Numbered from the stretch's first letter, positions 1 through 7,416 are shown. The stretch is DNA of 9,919 nucleotides from Ignavibacteriales bacterium (GCA_020059785.1 JAGVBL010000166.1:1-9919), one strand, 5' to 3'. Made by a program: numbers and translations. The notes: generated by a model from the letters alone, not told the origin.

Positions 1-285
1 GGTGAATGGCCCGAAGGATTGTATGAAGCGGAGTTGAAAGTTGCTGCGTTTCAAAATGGCTACTTCACAGCACTTTGTAATCGTATAGGACAAGAAGAAA
101 ACCTTACCTTTGCCGGTGAATCGTTTGTTTGTAACCCCGAAGGGAAAGTAATTGCAAGAGCGGGAAGTTTAACAGAAGAAATTTTACTGTGCGATGTTGA
201 TCTAAAAGAAGTAGAAAATTCTCATGCAAAAAAATTATTCTTCAGAGACCGCAGACCGGAATTGTATAAAGAGTGGTTTGGTTGA
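1..285 (+). CDS. Carbon-nitrogen hydrolase (nitrilase superfamily), C-terminal part
   Basis: The frame is open from the first base and gives 94 residues ending at TGA 283-285, so the gene begins outside the window. The visible part fits the C-terminal half of the nitrilase superfamily: an N-R-I-G-Q-E segment, then 'FAGESFVCNPEGKVIA' and the tail 'FFRDRRPELYKEW'. In this family these form the late strands of the alpha-beta-beta-alpha fold and the dimer-contact tail. The catalytic Glu-Lys-Cys residues lie upstream and cannot be checked. The FRDRRPxLY tail is common in N-carbamoylputrescine amidase and beta-ureidopropionase-like members, which hydrolyse carbamoyl-amine or amide bonds in the cytosol. 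The exact substrate cannot be decided from this fragment. A hairpin terminator follows directly. The superfamily call is firm; the subfamily is a guess. Confidence 0.85.
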   Translation, partial: GEWPEGLYEAELKVAAFQNGYFTALCNRIGQEENLTFAGESFVCNPEGKVIARAGSLTEEILLCDVDLKEVENSHAKKLFFRDRRPELYKEWFG

Positions 286-289
286 ATGG

Positions 290-317
290 AGAGACGATTC
301 GGTAAATCGTCTCTTTT
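290..317 (+). terminator. Intrinsic terminator after the nitrilase-family gene
   Basis: A perfect 10-bp stem, AGAGACGATT (290-299) and AATCGTCTCT (305-314), encloses the 5-nt loop CGGTA and runs into TTTT (314-317). It begins 5 nt after the stop codon at 285. The T-tract lies on the plus-strand side, so it should stop transcripts of the nitrilase gene. The convergent M24 gene ends at 333 and could use the same hairpin, but on that strand the hairpin is not followed by a U-run, so termination there would be weaker. Confidence 0.85.
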
Positions 318-332
318 AAAAAGTTCTACTAA

Positions 333-1526
333 CTATGGTTTGATTAAATAAATATCGTTCTGTCTTTCAGATAACCATTCAATTCCGTCTTTTGTAACAA
401 CGACCATCTCTTCAATTGTTGCAATGCCATAATTCTCAATTGTTAAACGCGGTTCAATTGTAAAGACATTACCTTCTTCAATCTCAAGGTATGGAAGATT
501 GTTGTAACGTTCCCACTTCGGTCCCATCAAACATCCGCCGTCGTGACATACCCTTCCAACCTGATGACCGAGCCCGTGCGGGAATTCATCATATCCGTTT
601 ATTTGAATATAGTTACGTGCAACTTCATCAATTTCCCAGCCTTTCTTTCCCGGTTTCATTTCATTTGCAGAACGTGTGATAGATTCTTTTATAACATCAA
701 AACCTTTTTGAACCTCATCCGGTGCTTTTGTTTCACCGGGACGAAGAACATACCATGTTCTCTGTAAATCCGAACAATAGCCGTTATACTTAATACCGAA
801 GTCCATATTAATTACATGCCCCGGTTCAATTACTCTATCTGTTGGACCGGCGTGAGCTCCGGCAGTATTGGGACCGGAGAAAACAGACGGACAATAATCT
901 TTATCCCATGCTAATTGATAACCTCTTTTAGCAACAATATCCTGAACATAATGTGCAACCAGTTTTTCCGTAATTCCGGGTTTTAAGTATTTAGTAACTT
1001 CATCAAAAATTTTGAGCGTCTCTTTAATTGCTTCTTTAATCAAACTTATCTCTGTTTGAGATTTTCTTCCTCTTAGGGCTGCAACAATTTCTTCAGAAGA
1101 AATTAATTTAGAAGCATAATCGGTTCCATTAAAATGATCGAGCAGCTCAAGATATAATCCGTATGTCATTCCATCTGCAAGACTTGAATTACGTGAGTAG
1201 TTGATAGCAATCTTATTCGGTTTATACTGATTAATTACGTCTAAAAATTTTTCTTTGATGGACTTTAAGTAAGGATGAATATTTTTATATGTTCCAACCA
1301 TCTTCATATTTTCCAATTCGAGCGAACCGATAATTGCATGTGTGTCGCCATTCTTTGTAATTATAAATGCCGACTGCCAGGTTGCGTTAGTTCCGACAAT
1401 CATATCAATCATTGGATCCTTAATATTACCCGTTTCTCTTACAAACGTCATCCACATATCTATTTCTTTTTCGTTAAGAATTTTAACTGCTTGATCGATT
1501 TTTTCCAGTATTAAATCTTTTCCCAT
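333..1526 (-). CDS. M24 family metallopeptidase (Xaa-Pro aminopeptidase/prolidase type)
   Basis: A 397-residue protein with the two-domain creatinase/prolidase plan: an N-terminal domain (about 1-150) and a C-terminal pita-bread peptidase domain (about 155-390). The five expected metal ligands are visible in order: D242 in 'NMDFG', D253 in 'CSDLQRT', H321 in 'HGLGHQVG', E358 in 'FTIEPRL' and E372 in 'TIEEMVVV'. The D-D spacing of 11 matches the family. His residues flanking the H321 motif, including the one in 'VCHDGG', fit proline-specific members rather than methionine aminopeptidase. The expected role is to release N-terminal residues preceding proline, or to split Xaa-Pro dipeptides, using two Mn or Co ions. 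There is no signal peptide, so it should act in the cytosol. The open frame extends to GTG at 1535 (400 residues). I chose ATG 1526 because a weak GGTGAG lies 4 nt upstream of it and nothing similar precedes the GTG. Aminopeptidase versus dipeptidase is undecided. Confidence 0.9.
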   Translation of the reverse strand: MGKDLILEKIDQAVKILNEKEIDMWMTFVRETGNIKDPMIDMIVGTNATWQSAFIITKNGDTHAIIGSLELENMKMVGTYKNIHPYLKSIKEKFLDVINQYKPNKIAINYSRNSSLADGMTYGLYLELLDHFNGTDYASKLISSEEIVAALRGRKSQTEISLIKEAIKETLKIFDEVTKYLKPGITEKLVAHYVQDIVAKRGYQLAWDKDYCPSVFSGPNTAGAHAGPTDRVIEPGHVINMDFGIKYNGYCSDLQRTWYVLRPGETKAPDEVQKGFDVIKESITRSANEMKPGKKGWEIDEVARNYIQINGYDEFPHGLGHQVGRVCHDGGCLMGPKWERYNNLPYLEIEEGNVFTIEPRLTIENYGIATIEEMVVVTKDGIEWLSERQNDIYLIKP

Positions 1527-1530
1527 TTTG

Positions 1531-1536
1531 CTCACC
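1531..1536 (-). promoter_or_regulatory. Weak ribosome-binding site deciding the M24 start
   Basis: Read on the minus strand, GGTGAG (1536 to 1531) lies 4 nt before ATG 1526. The alternative in-frame GTG codon (1535-1533) overlaps this motif and has no purine-rich Shine-Dalgarno sequence before it. This favours the ATG start, but the motif is an imperfect match. Confidence 0.35.
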
Positions 1537-1629
1537 CACTGTTTTGAAATGTTACCAGTAAAAATGCTTAATCTTATTGGAAAATGCCAAACACTTCTGC
1601 CCGGAAATCGTCTAAATTTATGCTGTTTT

Positions 1630-1698
1630 AATACTTAAACTATTTTTAACATTTCCTTATTGGAATTGTGTATCCATTATTTACTACTTTTAAGTATT
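1630..1698. repeat. Spaced 10-bp inverted repeat in the divergent intergenic region
   Basis: AATACTTAAA (1630-1639) and TTTAAGTATT (1689-1698) are exact reverse complements separated by 49 bp. They lie in the 213-bp gap between the divergent M24 and Tricorn-like genes, 42 bp before the Tricorn-like ATG. The arms could be two half-sites for a regulator acting on both promoters, or a chance match in AT-rich DNA. No convincing -35/-10 pair could be placed with confidence in this gap. Confidence 0.4.
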
Positions 1699-1730
1699 GA
1701 GACTTACATTCAACATTTCATAAGCAAACA

Positions 1731-1735
1731 GAGGT
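1731..1735 (+). promoter_or_regulatory. Ribosome-binding site of the Tricorn-like gene
   Basis: GAGGT, preceded by A, lies 4 nt before ATG 1740. It supports this start, and the encoded protein begins with a good signal peptide from the same codon. Confidence 0.6.
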
Positions 1736-1739
1736 AAAC

Positions 1740-4700
1740 ATGAAAAATATTTTTTATCTCCTCCTTTTTATTGTTATTTCACAAACTGCATATTCTCAGG
1801 TTAGATTTGTCTCAGATCCAAGTCTTTCTCCCGATGGAAAAAATATTGTATTCAGCTACGACGGGGATCTGTGGACAATTCCATCAATCGGCGGAACAGC
1901 ATTACGTTTAACTGGAATGGAGGGCAATGAAACAAACCCGCTTTATTCGCCCGATGGAAAGTGGATAGCATTTACTGCAACTCAGGATGGAAATCCGAAT
2001 GTATATGTAATGCCATCGGATGGAGGAAAAATTATACAGCTTACCTTTCACAGCGGTAGTGATGTAGTGGAATCCTGGTCCTGGGATTCCGGTTCAATCT
2101 ACTTTACTTCCAACCGTTATAACTCTGGAACAACTTACGTTGTATCAATCAATGGCGGAACACCAAAAAGATTATTTGATAACTATTTTACATGGGCTCA
2201 TAATATAGCGGTACATCCTAAAACCGGCGAAATCTTTTTTAACGATTCATGGGAAAGCTCTCTATTTGCTAACCGTAAACGATACAAAGGCGATTTCAAT
2301 CCAGATATAAAATCGTTCAGTCCTAAAACCCGCGAGTATAAAGTCTATACCACTTACATCGGTAAAGATATGTGGCCGACAATTGATAAAGAGGGGAATA
2401 TCTATTTCGTTTCTGATGAGGCGAACGACGAATATAACCTTTACAAATTGGAAAACAGTAACAAAAAACAATTAACAAAATTCGATACATCTATTAAACG
2501 TCCGCGGGTAAGTTATAACGGCGAAAAAATAGTTTTTGTTAGGGATTATCAATTATATGTTTATGATGTGAAATCGGGTAATGCAAATGCAGTTGATCTT
2601 AAACTGTTCGATAACTCGTCAATTAATCTTGCTCAAGAATTTAATGTAAAAGACAAAGTAACAAACTTTAATGCTTCGCCCGATGGAAAGAAATTTGTAT
2701 TTGTATCGCGAGGGGTAATGTTCGTTTCTGATCCGGATGGAAAGTTCATCAAAAAAATTAACACGGATCCCAACGAACGAGTAGTTGAAGCTCTTTGGCT
2801 TAAAGATAATCAAACAATTTTGTATAACAGAACCGTCAACGGCTGGCTAAATTTATTTACTATAAAAGTAACAGGAGACCAGAAAGAAAATCAATTAACT
2901 TTTGATGAAATGAATAACCGCGAAATAAATTTTAATGATGATAGAACAATGGGAGCTTACTTTAGCGGAAGAAACGAACTGAGATTGCTCGACCTTTCTA
3001 AATTGAAAAGCGATACAATTGTTAAGGATGAGTTCTGGGCAATTTATGATTCTCCAGTTCGGTTTTCTCCTGATAATAAGTTTATCGCTTATACAGCATA
3101 CCGCAATTTTGAACAGGACATTTTCATTTACGACATTGATAAAAAGAAATCGGTAAACATTACAAATACAGGTGTTACCGAAACAAATCCGTTTTGGTCG
3201 CCCGATGGCAAGTATCTTTATTTTCAAACGGACCGCTTAACTCCGGGTTATCCGCGAGGAGTTCAGAATTCCGATATCTATAGAGTTTCACTTCAAAATT
3301 ACGATAAAGATTTCCGCTCGGATCGGTTTGGTAAATTATTTATAGAAGAAAAGAAAGATACTTCCAAACCGATTGTAAAAATTGATTTTGATAATATGAT
3401 TGATAGATGGGAAGCAGTTGCCTCGCAGAACGGAAATCAGGGTTCTCCATTTGTAATTCAGAAAGACGATCAGACTACACTCCTGTTTATTTCGAATCAT
3501 AATGGCGAGAATAATGTAATATGGCAGACAACCACTAAACCTTTTGATAAAACAGAAACAAAAATAATTGAAGGTGCAAAAGCCGGTTCTGTATTTATTT
3601 CAAAATCTAAAAACGATTACTATCTCCTTGCCGAAGGAAAAATATTTAAGCTCGATCTGGCAGCAAGCAAACTTAAATCGGTGGAGATGAATTATTCATT
3701 CACCAAAAATCTTGCTTCGGAATTCCGCCAGATGTTTTATGAAACCTGGGCTAACTTGGAGGAGAATTACTACGACGATAATTTTCACGGAGTCGATTGG
3801 CATAAAATTAAAAACCAATACGAGAAGTATCTTCCCGGTATTAGAACAAGAGATCATCTAAGAGTTCTATTGAGCGATATGCTTGGCGAGCTTAATTCTT
3901 CACACATGGGATTCAATTCAACCGGAGATGAAGAAAAATTGTTTTACAAGAATAACTCAATGGCAACCGGAATTTTATTCGATAACGAAGACCCTTACAA
4001 AGTTAGTAGAATAGTTAAGCGATCTCCATCCGATAAACTGGATAAAAATATACAACCCGGCGATAGACTTATTGCTGTTGACGGCGTAAACGTTGACGAA
4101 GCAGTTAACCGCGAAAAATATTTTGTTGCCCCTTCTATTCCCGAGGAGGTTGAACTGACTTTTGAGCGTGGAAAAGAAAAATACAATGTTAAGATTCATC
4201 CGGTTAGTTTTAATGCGGTTTCAGGATTGTTATATGATGAATGGGTGGATAGTAACCAGAAAGTCGTAGATGATAAATCAAATAAGAAAATTGCTTACGT
4301 CCACATGAAAAATATGGGTGTTGGCGAACTGAACAATTTTATTATAGAAATGACAAACGAATTTCATTACCGCGACGCGTTAATACTGGATCTTCGTTAT
4401 AACACCGGAGGAAATGTTCACGACGATGTTCTGCAGTTCTTAAGTCAGAAACCGTATCTAAACTGGAAATACCGCGGCGGACAGTTAACACAGCAGCCCA
4501 ACTTTGCGCCGGCATCAAAACCAATTGTGGTTCTTACAAACGAGCAGTCTCTTAGCGATGCCGAAATGACAACTGCTGGATTTAAAGAACTGAAACTTGG
4601 CAAGGTTATCGGCACAGAAACTTATAGATGGATTATTTTTACTTCGGGTAAATCTCTTGTTGATGGATCCTTTTACAGATTACCTTCGTGGGGATGCTAT

Positions 4701-4838
4701 ACATTTACTGGCGATGATCTTGAAATGACAGGCGTTAAACCGGATATCTATATTAAAAATACATTCAAGGATAAACTTGATGGATTGGATCCGCAACTTG
4801 AAAAAGCGATTGAAGAAATCCAAAAACAATTGAAATAG
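1740..4838 (+). CDS. Exported Tricorn-like protease (S41 family, beta-propeller, PDZ)
   Basis: 1032 residues, close to the 1071 of archaeal Tricorn. Residues 1-20 form a signal peptide (Lys, hydrophobic stretch, end 'TAYSQ'), so the mature protein should be periplasmic or secreted. Residues about 21-650 are beta-propeller repeats of TolB/WD40-like type, with 'SPDGK' motifs near 30, 70, 313 and 487 and 'SPDNK' at 443. In Tricorn, two propellers gate peptides into the active site. Residues about 655-735 resemble the C1 helical domain, 740-822 a PDZ domain ('IQPGDRLIAVDGVNV'), and 850-1005 the C2 protease core. The catalytic tetrad is visible: S721-H722 in 'LNSSHMGF', S939 in 'SLSDAEMT' and E995 in 'DLEMTGVKPD'. 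Spacings of 217 and 56 compare with 219 and 58 in Thermoplasma Tricorn. 'NTGG' at 888-891 fits the oxyanion loop. It probably trims oligopeptides. It stands alone, with its own ribosome-binding site and terminator. The substrate is unknown. Confidence 0.93.
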   Translation: MKNIFYLLLFIVISQTAYSQVRFVSDPSLSPDGKNIVFSYDGDLWTIPSIGGTALRLTGMEGNETNPLYSPDGKWIAFTATQDGNPNVYVMPSDGGKIIQLTFHSGSDVVESWSWDSGSIYFTSNRYNSGTTYVVSINGGTPKRLFDNYFTWAHNIAVHPKTGEIFFNDSWESSLFANRKRYKGDFNPDIKSFSPKTREYKVYTTYIGKDMWPTIDKEGNIYFVSDEANDEYNLYKLENSNKKQLTKFDTSIKRPRVSYNGEKIVFVRDYQLYVYDVKSGNANAVDLKLFDNSSINLAQEFNVKDKVTNFNASPDGKKFVFVSRGVMFVSDPDGKFIKKINTDPNERVVEALWLKDNQTILYNRTVNGWLNLFTIKVTGDQKENQLTFDEMNNREINFNDDRTMGAYFSGRNELRLLDLSKLKSDTIVKDEFWAIYDSPVRFSPDNKFIAYTAYRNFEQDIFIYDIDKKKSVNITNTGVTETNPFWSPDGKYLYFQTDRLTPGYPRGVQNSDIYRVSLQNYDKDFRSDRFGKLFIEEKKDTSKPIVKIDFDNMIDRWEAVASQNGNQGSPFVIQKDDQTTLLFISNHNGENNVIWQTTTKPFDKTETKIIEGAKAGSVFISKSKNDYYLLAEGKIFKLDLAASKLKSVEMNYSFTKNLASEFRQMFYETWANLEENYYDDNFHGVDWHKIKNQYEKYLPGIRTRDHLRVLLSDMLGELNSSHMGFNSTGDEEKLFYKNNSMATGILFDNEDPYKVSRIVKRSPSDKLDKNIQPGDRLIAVDGVNVDEAVNREKYFVAPSIPEEVELTFERGKEKYNVKIHPVSFNAVSGLLYDEWVDSNQKVVDDKSNKKIAYVHMKNMGVGELNNFIIEMTNEFHYRDALILDLRYNTGGNVHDDVLQFLSQKPYLNWKYRGGQLTQQPNFAPASKPIVVLTNEQSLSDAEMTTAGFKELKLGKVIGTETYRWIIFTSGKSLVDGSFYRLPSWGCYTFTGDDLEMTGVKPDIYIKNTFKDKLDGLDPQLEKAIEEIQKQLK

Positions 4839-4850
4839 TTTTAAAAATTT

Positions 4851-4925
4851 CCTGATCATGCTCATGTTCATGCTCTTACTCATGTTCATGCTCATGCCCT
4901 TGATCATGATCAGGTCTTTTTATTT
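4851..4925 (+). terminator. Intrinsic terminator with a repeat-filled loop, after the Tricorn-like gene
   Basis: CCTGATCATG (4851-4860) and CATGATCAGG (4905-4914) are perfect reverse complements. They form a 10-bp stem starting 12 nt after the stop codon, followed by TCTTTTTATTT (4915-4925). An A-run at 4843-4847 could extend pairing with the T-run. The loop is about 44 nt, far longer than usual, and is made of 6-bp TCATGN units. Because CATG is self-complementary, the loop can also fold into several shorter hairpins. Function as a terminator is inferred from the stem, the U-run and the position. Confidence 0.7.
4856..4909. repeat. Tandem 6-bp repeat array, TCATGN, nine units
   Basis: The array splits into nine phased hexamers: TCATGC, TCATGT, TCATGC, TCTTAC, TCATGT, TCATGC, TCATGC, CCTTGA, TCATGA. 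Seven of the nine keep the TCATG core. It lies entirely between genes, inside the terminator hairpin. On the minus strand it reads as repeated ATG-AGC and ATG-AAC codons (Met-Ser, Met-Asn). That reading frame runs antisense into the Tricorn-like gene and is not a credible gene. Confidence 0.9.
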
Positions 4926-4957
4926 ATATTCGCACATCAAAAATAAGTGAAAACTTC

Positions 4958-4964
4958 GAAAGGA
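4958..4964 (+). promoter_or_regulatory. Ribosome-binding site deciding the amidotransferase start
   Basis: GAAAGGA lies 6 nt before GTG 4971, a normal spacing. The upstream in-frame GTG at 4947 is preceded only by an A-rich run without a Shine-Dalgarno motif. This argues for translation from GTG 4971. Confidence 0.6.
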
Positions 4965-4970
4965 TTATTT

Positions 4971-5798
4971 GTGGATAGTTCGGCAGTAAAAGTTGCTATT
5001 ATTGATCTATATAATAACGAAGAGAATCAGGGCATCAGATGTATTAAGGATATTTTAAACGAAACCGATTGCCTCTACCAGGATATTACGATTGATTACA
5101 AATTATATGATACCAGATTTAAAGGCGATGTACCTTCTCTTGATTACGACATCTACATTTCATCGGGCGGACCCGGCAGCCCATTCGAAGGCGAAGGACA
5201 AAAATGGGAATCTGATTATTTCAGTCTGCTCGATAAGATATGGAGTCACAATAAGAATAATGAAACGAAGAAACATGTTTTCTTCATTTGTCACTCCTTC
5301 CAAATTATGGCGCGCTATTTCAAATTTGGCGAAGTGATTCCCCGTCTTTCTAAATCATTTGGTGTTATGCCGGTTAATAAATCAGAAAAAGGAAACAATG
5401 ATATAATATTGCAAGGATTGAATGATCCGTTTTATGCAGCGGATTTCAGGGAGTGGCAAGTCATTCAGCCGAACAAAAAAGTATTTGATGAGCTTGGAGC
5501 TGAGTTATTATGTATTGAAAAAGAACGACCTCATGTTCCTTATGAAAGAGCTATGATGGCTGTTCGTATTACTAATGAAATTGTCGGAACACAATTCCAT
5601 CCGGAAGCCGATCCGGCAAGTATGTATTACCATTTCCGTCAACCGGAAAGAAAGGAACATGTTATTTCTAAGTACGGTGAAAAAAAATATTATGAAATGC
5701 TCGATCTGCTTGAAGATGAAAACGGAATTAAGCTTACAAGGAAAACCGTGCTTCCTAATTTTCTAAAACATGCTTTACAACAATTGCGCGGGCGTTAA
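4971..5798 (+). CDS. Stand-alone class I glutamine amidotransferase
   Basis: 275 residues from GTG 4971 (283 if the unsupported GTG 4947 is used). The protein has a class I (GMP-synthase-like) amidotransferase fold. The glycine-rich 'GGPGSP' at 66-71 fits the oxyanion loop, nucleophile C107 sits in 'FFICHSFQIM', and H210 and E212 in 'GTQFHPEADP' complete the triad. Such domains hydrolyse glutamine and pass ammonia to a synthase partner. Here no synthase or ATP-pyrophosphatase domain is fused and none is encoded nearby, so the acceptor is unknown. About 60 residues follow the FHPE motif, a longer tail than the bare domain needs. There is no signal peptide, so it should be cytosolic. The gene follows the Tricorn-like terminator and ends 4 bp from the convergent histidine kinase gene. 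It is not a complete GMP synthase or a recognisable biosynthetic subunit. The family is certain; the reaction is not. Confidence 0.85.
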   Translation: MDSSAVKVAIIDLYNNEENQGIRCIKDILNETDCLYQDITIDYKLYDTRFKGDVPSLDYDIYISSGGPGSPFEGEGQKWESDYFSLLDKIWSHNKNNETKKHVFFICHSFQIMARYFKFGEVIPRLSKSFGVMPVNKSEKGNNDIILQGLNDPFYAADFREWQVIQPNKKVFDELGAELLCIEKERPHVPYERAMMAVRITNEIVGTQFHPEADPASMYYHFRQPERKEHVISKYGEKKYYEMLDLLEDENGIKLTRKTVLPNFLKHALQQLRGR

Positions 5799-5802
5799 AC
5801 TC

Positions 5803-7386
5803 TCAACCCTTTGGAATTGTAAATGAAAAAGTTGTGCCCTCATCCAATTTACTTGTAACCCAGATTTTTCCCCTATTACGTTCTACCATCTCTTTGCAAA
5901 GTAAAAGTCCAAGTCCGCTCCCTTTCTCTTCTTTTGTCCCGTAGGTTGTGTGGTGTGTATCTATTCTAAATAGTTTTCTTAAATCATCCTCTTTTATTCC
6001 AACGCCGTTATCAGAAATGGATATTTCAATGTCGCTTTCCCTAAAGCGAGATCTGAAAATAATATTTCCGCCATCTCTTGTAAATTTTATTGCATTGGAA
6101 AGTAAATTTTGAATTACCGAGAAGATCATGTCTTCATCTGCAAATACAGCGGCTAAATGAGAAACTTCGTTGGTAATATTTATTTTTTTACTATCCGCAT
6201 TATTTTTTAAGAGATTTATTATTTGACATATCTTGTGATAAATATTGAAAGTAGTTGGTTCATAAGGGAATTTACCCGTTTGAATTCTTGACCATTGCAA
6301 AAGATTTTCAAGTAAACTAAAAACAGTTTTTGAGGACTCGTTTATTTTTTCTGCAAACGATTTAACTTCTTCCCTGGAAAGTTCTTCTATGTCTTCTACA
6401 AGGAATTCTGAAAAATTCAAAAGCGAGCTAAACGGACTTCTTAAATCATGAGCAACTATTGAAAAGAATTTATCCTTAGAAGCATTCAACTCTTTTAGTT
6501 CCTGTTCAGATTTTCTAAGCTGAACGTTAAGGTTTTCAAATTTTTCAACAAGCACCTTCAGCCGTTCTTCGTTCTTTTTAATTTCTGTTATGTCTCTAAG
6601 AATTCCCCGGTAGCCAACAATTTCTCCCATTTTATTCTTTACAGCCATCGAAGTTTCTAAAACAGTAACTATCTCTCCGTTAAGTCTTTTTATATCGATC
6701 TGGTAGTTGTTAACAAATCCGGTTCTTTCAAGCTCTCTTTTAAATTGATCCCGCTGATCTTTGTGTAAATAAATTTCTTTTGCAATATCAATATATTTTA
6801 TTTCATCAAACGATTTCACTCTGAACAATTCTAATCCCGCCGGATTTAGTTCGACGAACTTTCCATCAACACTGCTTTCATAAACAGCATCTTTCAATTC
6901 TAAAAAGAGAGTTCTGTATTTATCCTGGGCTTCTCTTAATTTCTCCTCTGCTTTAATTTGTTCTGTTAAATCTCTTGCTATTCCAACAAGAGCAACTTCA
7001 TTTCCTTCATCATCTTTTATTAATGAAGTTGATAATTCAATTACAAATTCGGATCCGTCTTTTCTTTTATTAATAAGTCTTCCGTTCCATCCGCCGTTTT
7101 TTGTTGCACTATGAATGGTTGATAATACCGAGGAATCATTTTTATCCGATCTTAATATTTGAATATTCCTGCCTATTATTTCATTAAGTTGATACCCGTA
7201 CATTTTTAAGAATGCATTATTAACAAACAGAATTTCGTTTTGCATATCCGTTATATTAATTGCATCGCTTATGGAATTAATCATGTGCAATAAAAGTTTA
7301 AGGTCTCTCGAAGGCCTGATATTTGATTGTGTCATGTCGTCCACATTTTTTGTTTTATCAGTAGTATTGGAAGATTTACTGTCCAT
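5803..7386 (-). CDS. Cytosolic PAS-PAS sensor histidine kinase
   Basis: 527 residues without a transmembrane segment or signal peptide, so it should sense an internal signal. Order of domains: a polar Ser/Asn/Asp-rich N-terminus (1-25), PAS 1 (about 30-145, with 'VNNAFLKMYGY'), PAS 2 (about 150-270, with 'VELNPAGLELF'), a charged coiled-coil linker (about 268-305), HisKA and HATPase_c. The phospho-accepting H313 lies in 'VAHDLRSPFSS'. The N box is 'NLLSNAIKFT' (427-436), the G1 box 'DNGVGI' (459-464) and the G2 box 'GSGLGL' (489-494). All catalytic parts look intact. It should phosphorylate itself and pass the phosphate to a response regulator, but none is encoded in the window, so it appears to be an orphan kinase. 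No heme- or flavin-binding residue can be assigned in the PAS domains. It lies 64 bp downstream of sua5 on the same strand and may share its transcript, though a possible own promoter is listed. Confidence 0.93.
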   Translation of the reverse strand: MDSKSSNTTDKTKNVDDMTQSNIRPSRDLKLLLHMINSISDAINITDMQNEILFVNNAFLKMYGYQLNEIIGRNIQILRSDKNDSSVLSTIHSATKNGGWNGRLINKRKDGSEFVIELSTSLIKDDEGNEVALVGIARDLTEQIKAEEKLREAQDKYRTLFLELKDAVYESSVDGKFVELNPAGLELFRVKSFDEIKYIDIAKEIYLHKDQRDQFKRELERTGFVNNYQIDIKRLNGEIVTVLETSMAVKNKMGEIVGYRGILRDITEIKKNEERLKVLVEKFENLNVQLRKSEQELKELNASKDKFFSIVAHDLRSPFSSLLNFSEFLVEDIEELSREEVKSFAEKINESSKTVFSLLENLLQWSRIQTGKFPYEPTTFNIYHKICQIINLLKNNADSKKINITNEVSHLAAVFADEDMIFSVIQNLLSNAIKFTRDGGNIIFRSRFRESDIEISISDNGVGIKEDDLRKLFRIDTHHTTYGTKEEKGSGLGLLLCKEMVERNRGKIWVTSKLDEGTTFSFTIPKG

Positions 7387-7416
7387 TGTAAATTCCCAAT
7401 CTTTTTCATCTTCAAT

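Noticed and set aside
1697..1724. TTGAGA and CATAAG, 16 nt apart, before the Tricorn-like gene
   Set aside because: The predicted transcription start would fall on the ribosome-binding site, leaving almost no leader, so it is unlikely to be the working promoter.
1830..3210. Recurring CCCGATGG(A/C)AA segments within the Tricorn-like gene
   Set aside because: These encode the Ser-Pro-Asp-Gly-Lys motif of beta-propeller blades, so they are protein repeats and not a separate DNA element.
2895..3227. 110-codon minus-strand open frame inside the Tricorn-like gene
   Set aside because: It is antisense to well-conserved propeller repeats, including the SPDNK and SPDGK motifs, is Ile/Cys/Phe-rich as expected for a shadow frame, and resembles no protein I know.
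4680..4907. Minus-strand open frame beginning with repeated Met-Ser/Met-Asn codons
   Set aside because: The repeated start is only the hexamer array read in reverse, and the rest lies antisense to the conserved C-terminus of the Tricorn-like protease. It has no domain and no convincing ribosome-binding site.
5092..5337. 81-codon plus-strand open frame inside the amidotransferase gene
   Set aside because: It lies wholly within the amidotransferase gene in another frame and overlaps the region encoding its catalytic Cys motif. It is a shadow frame.
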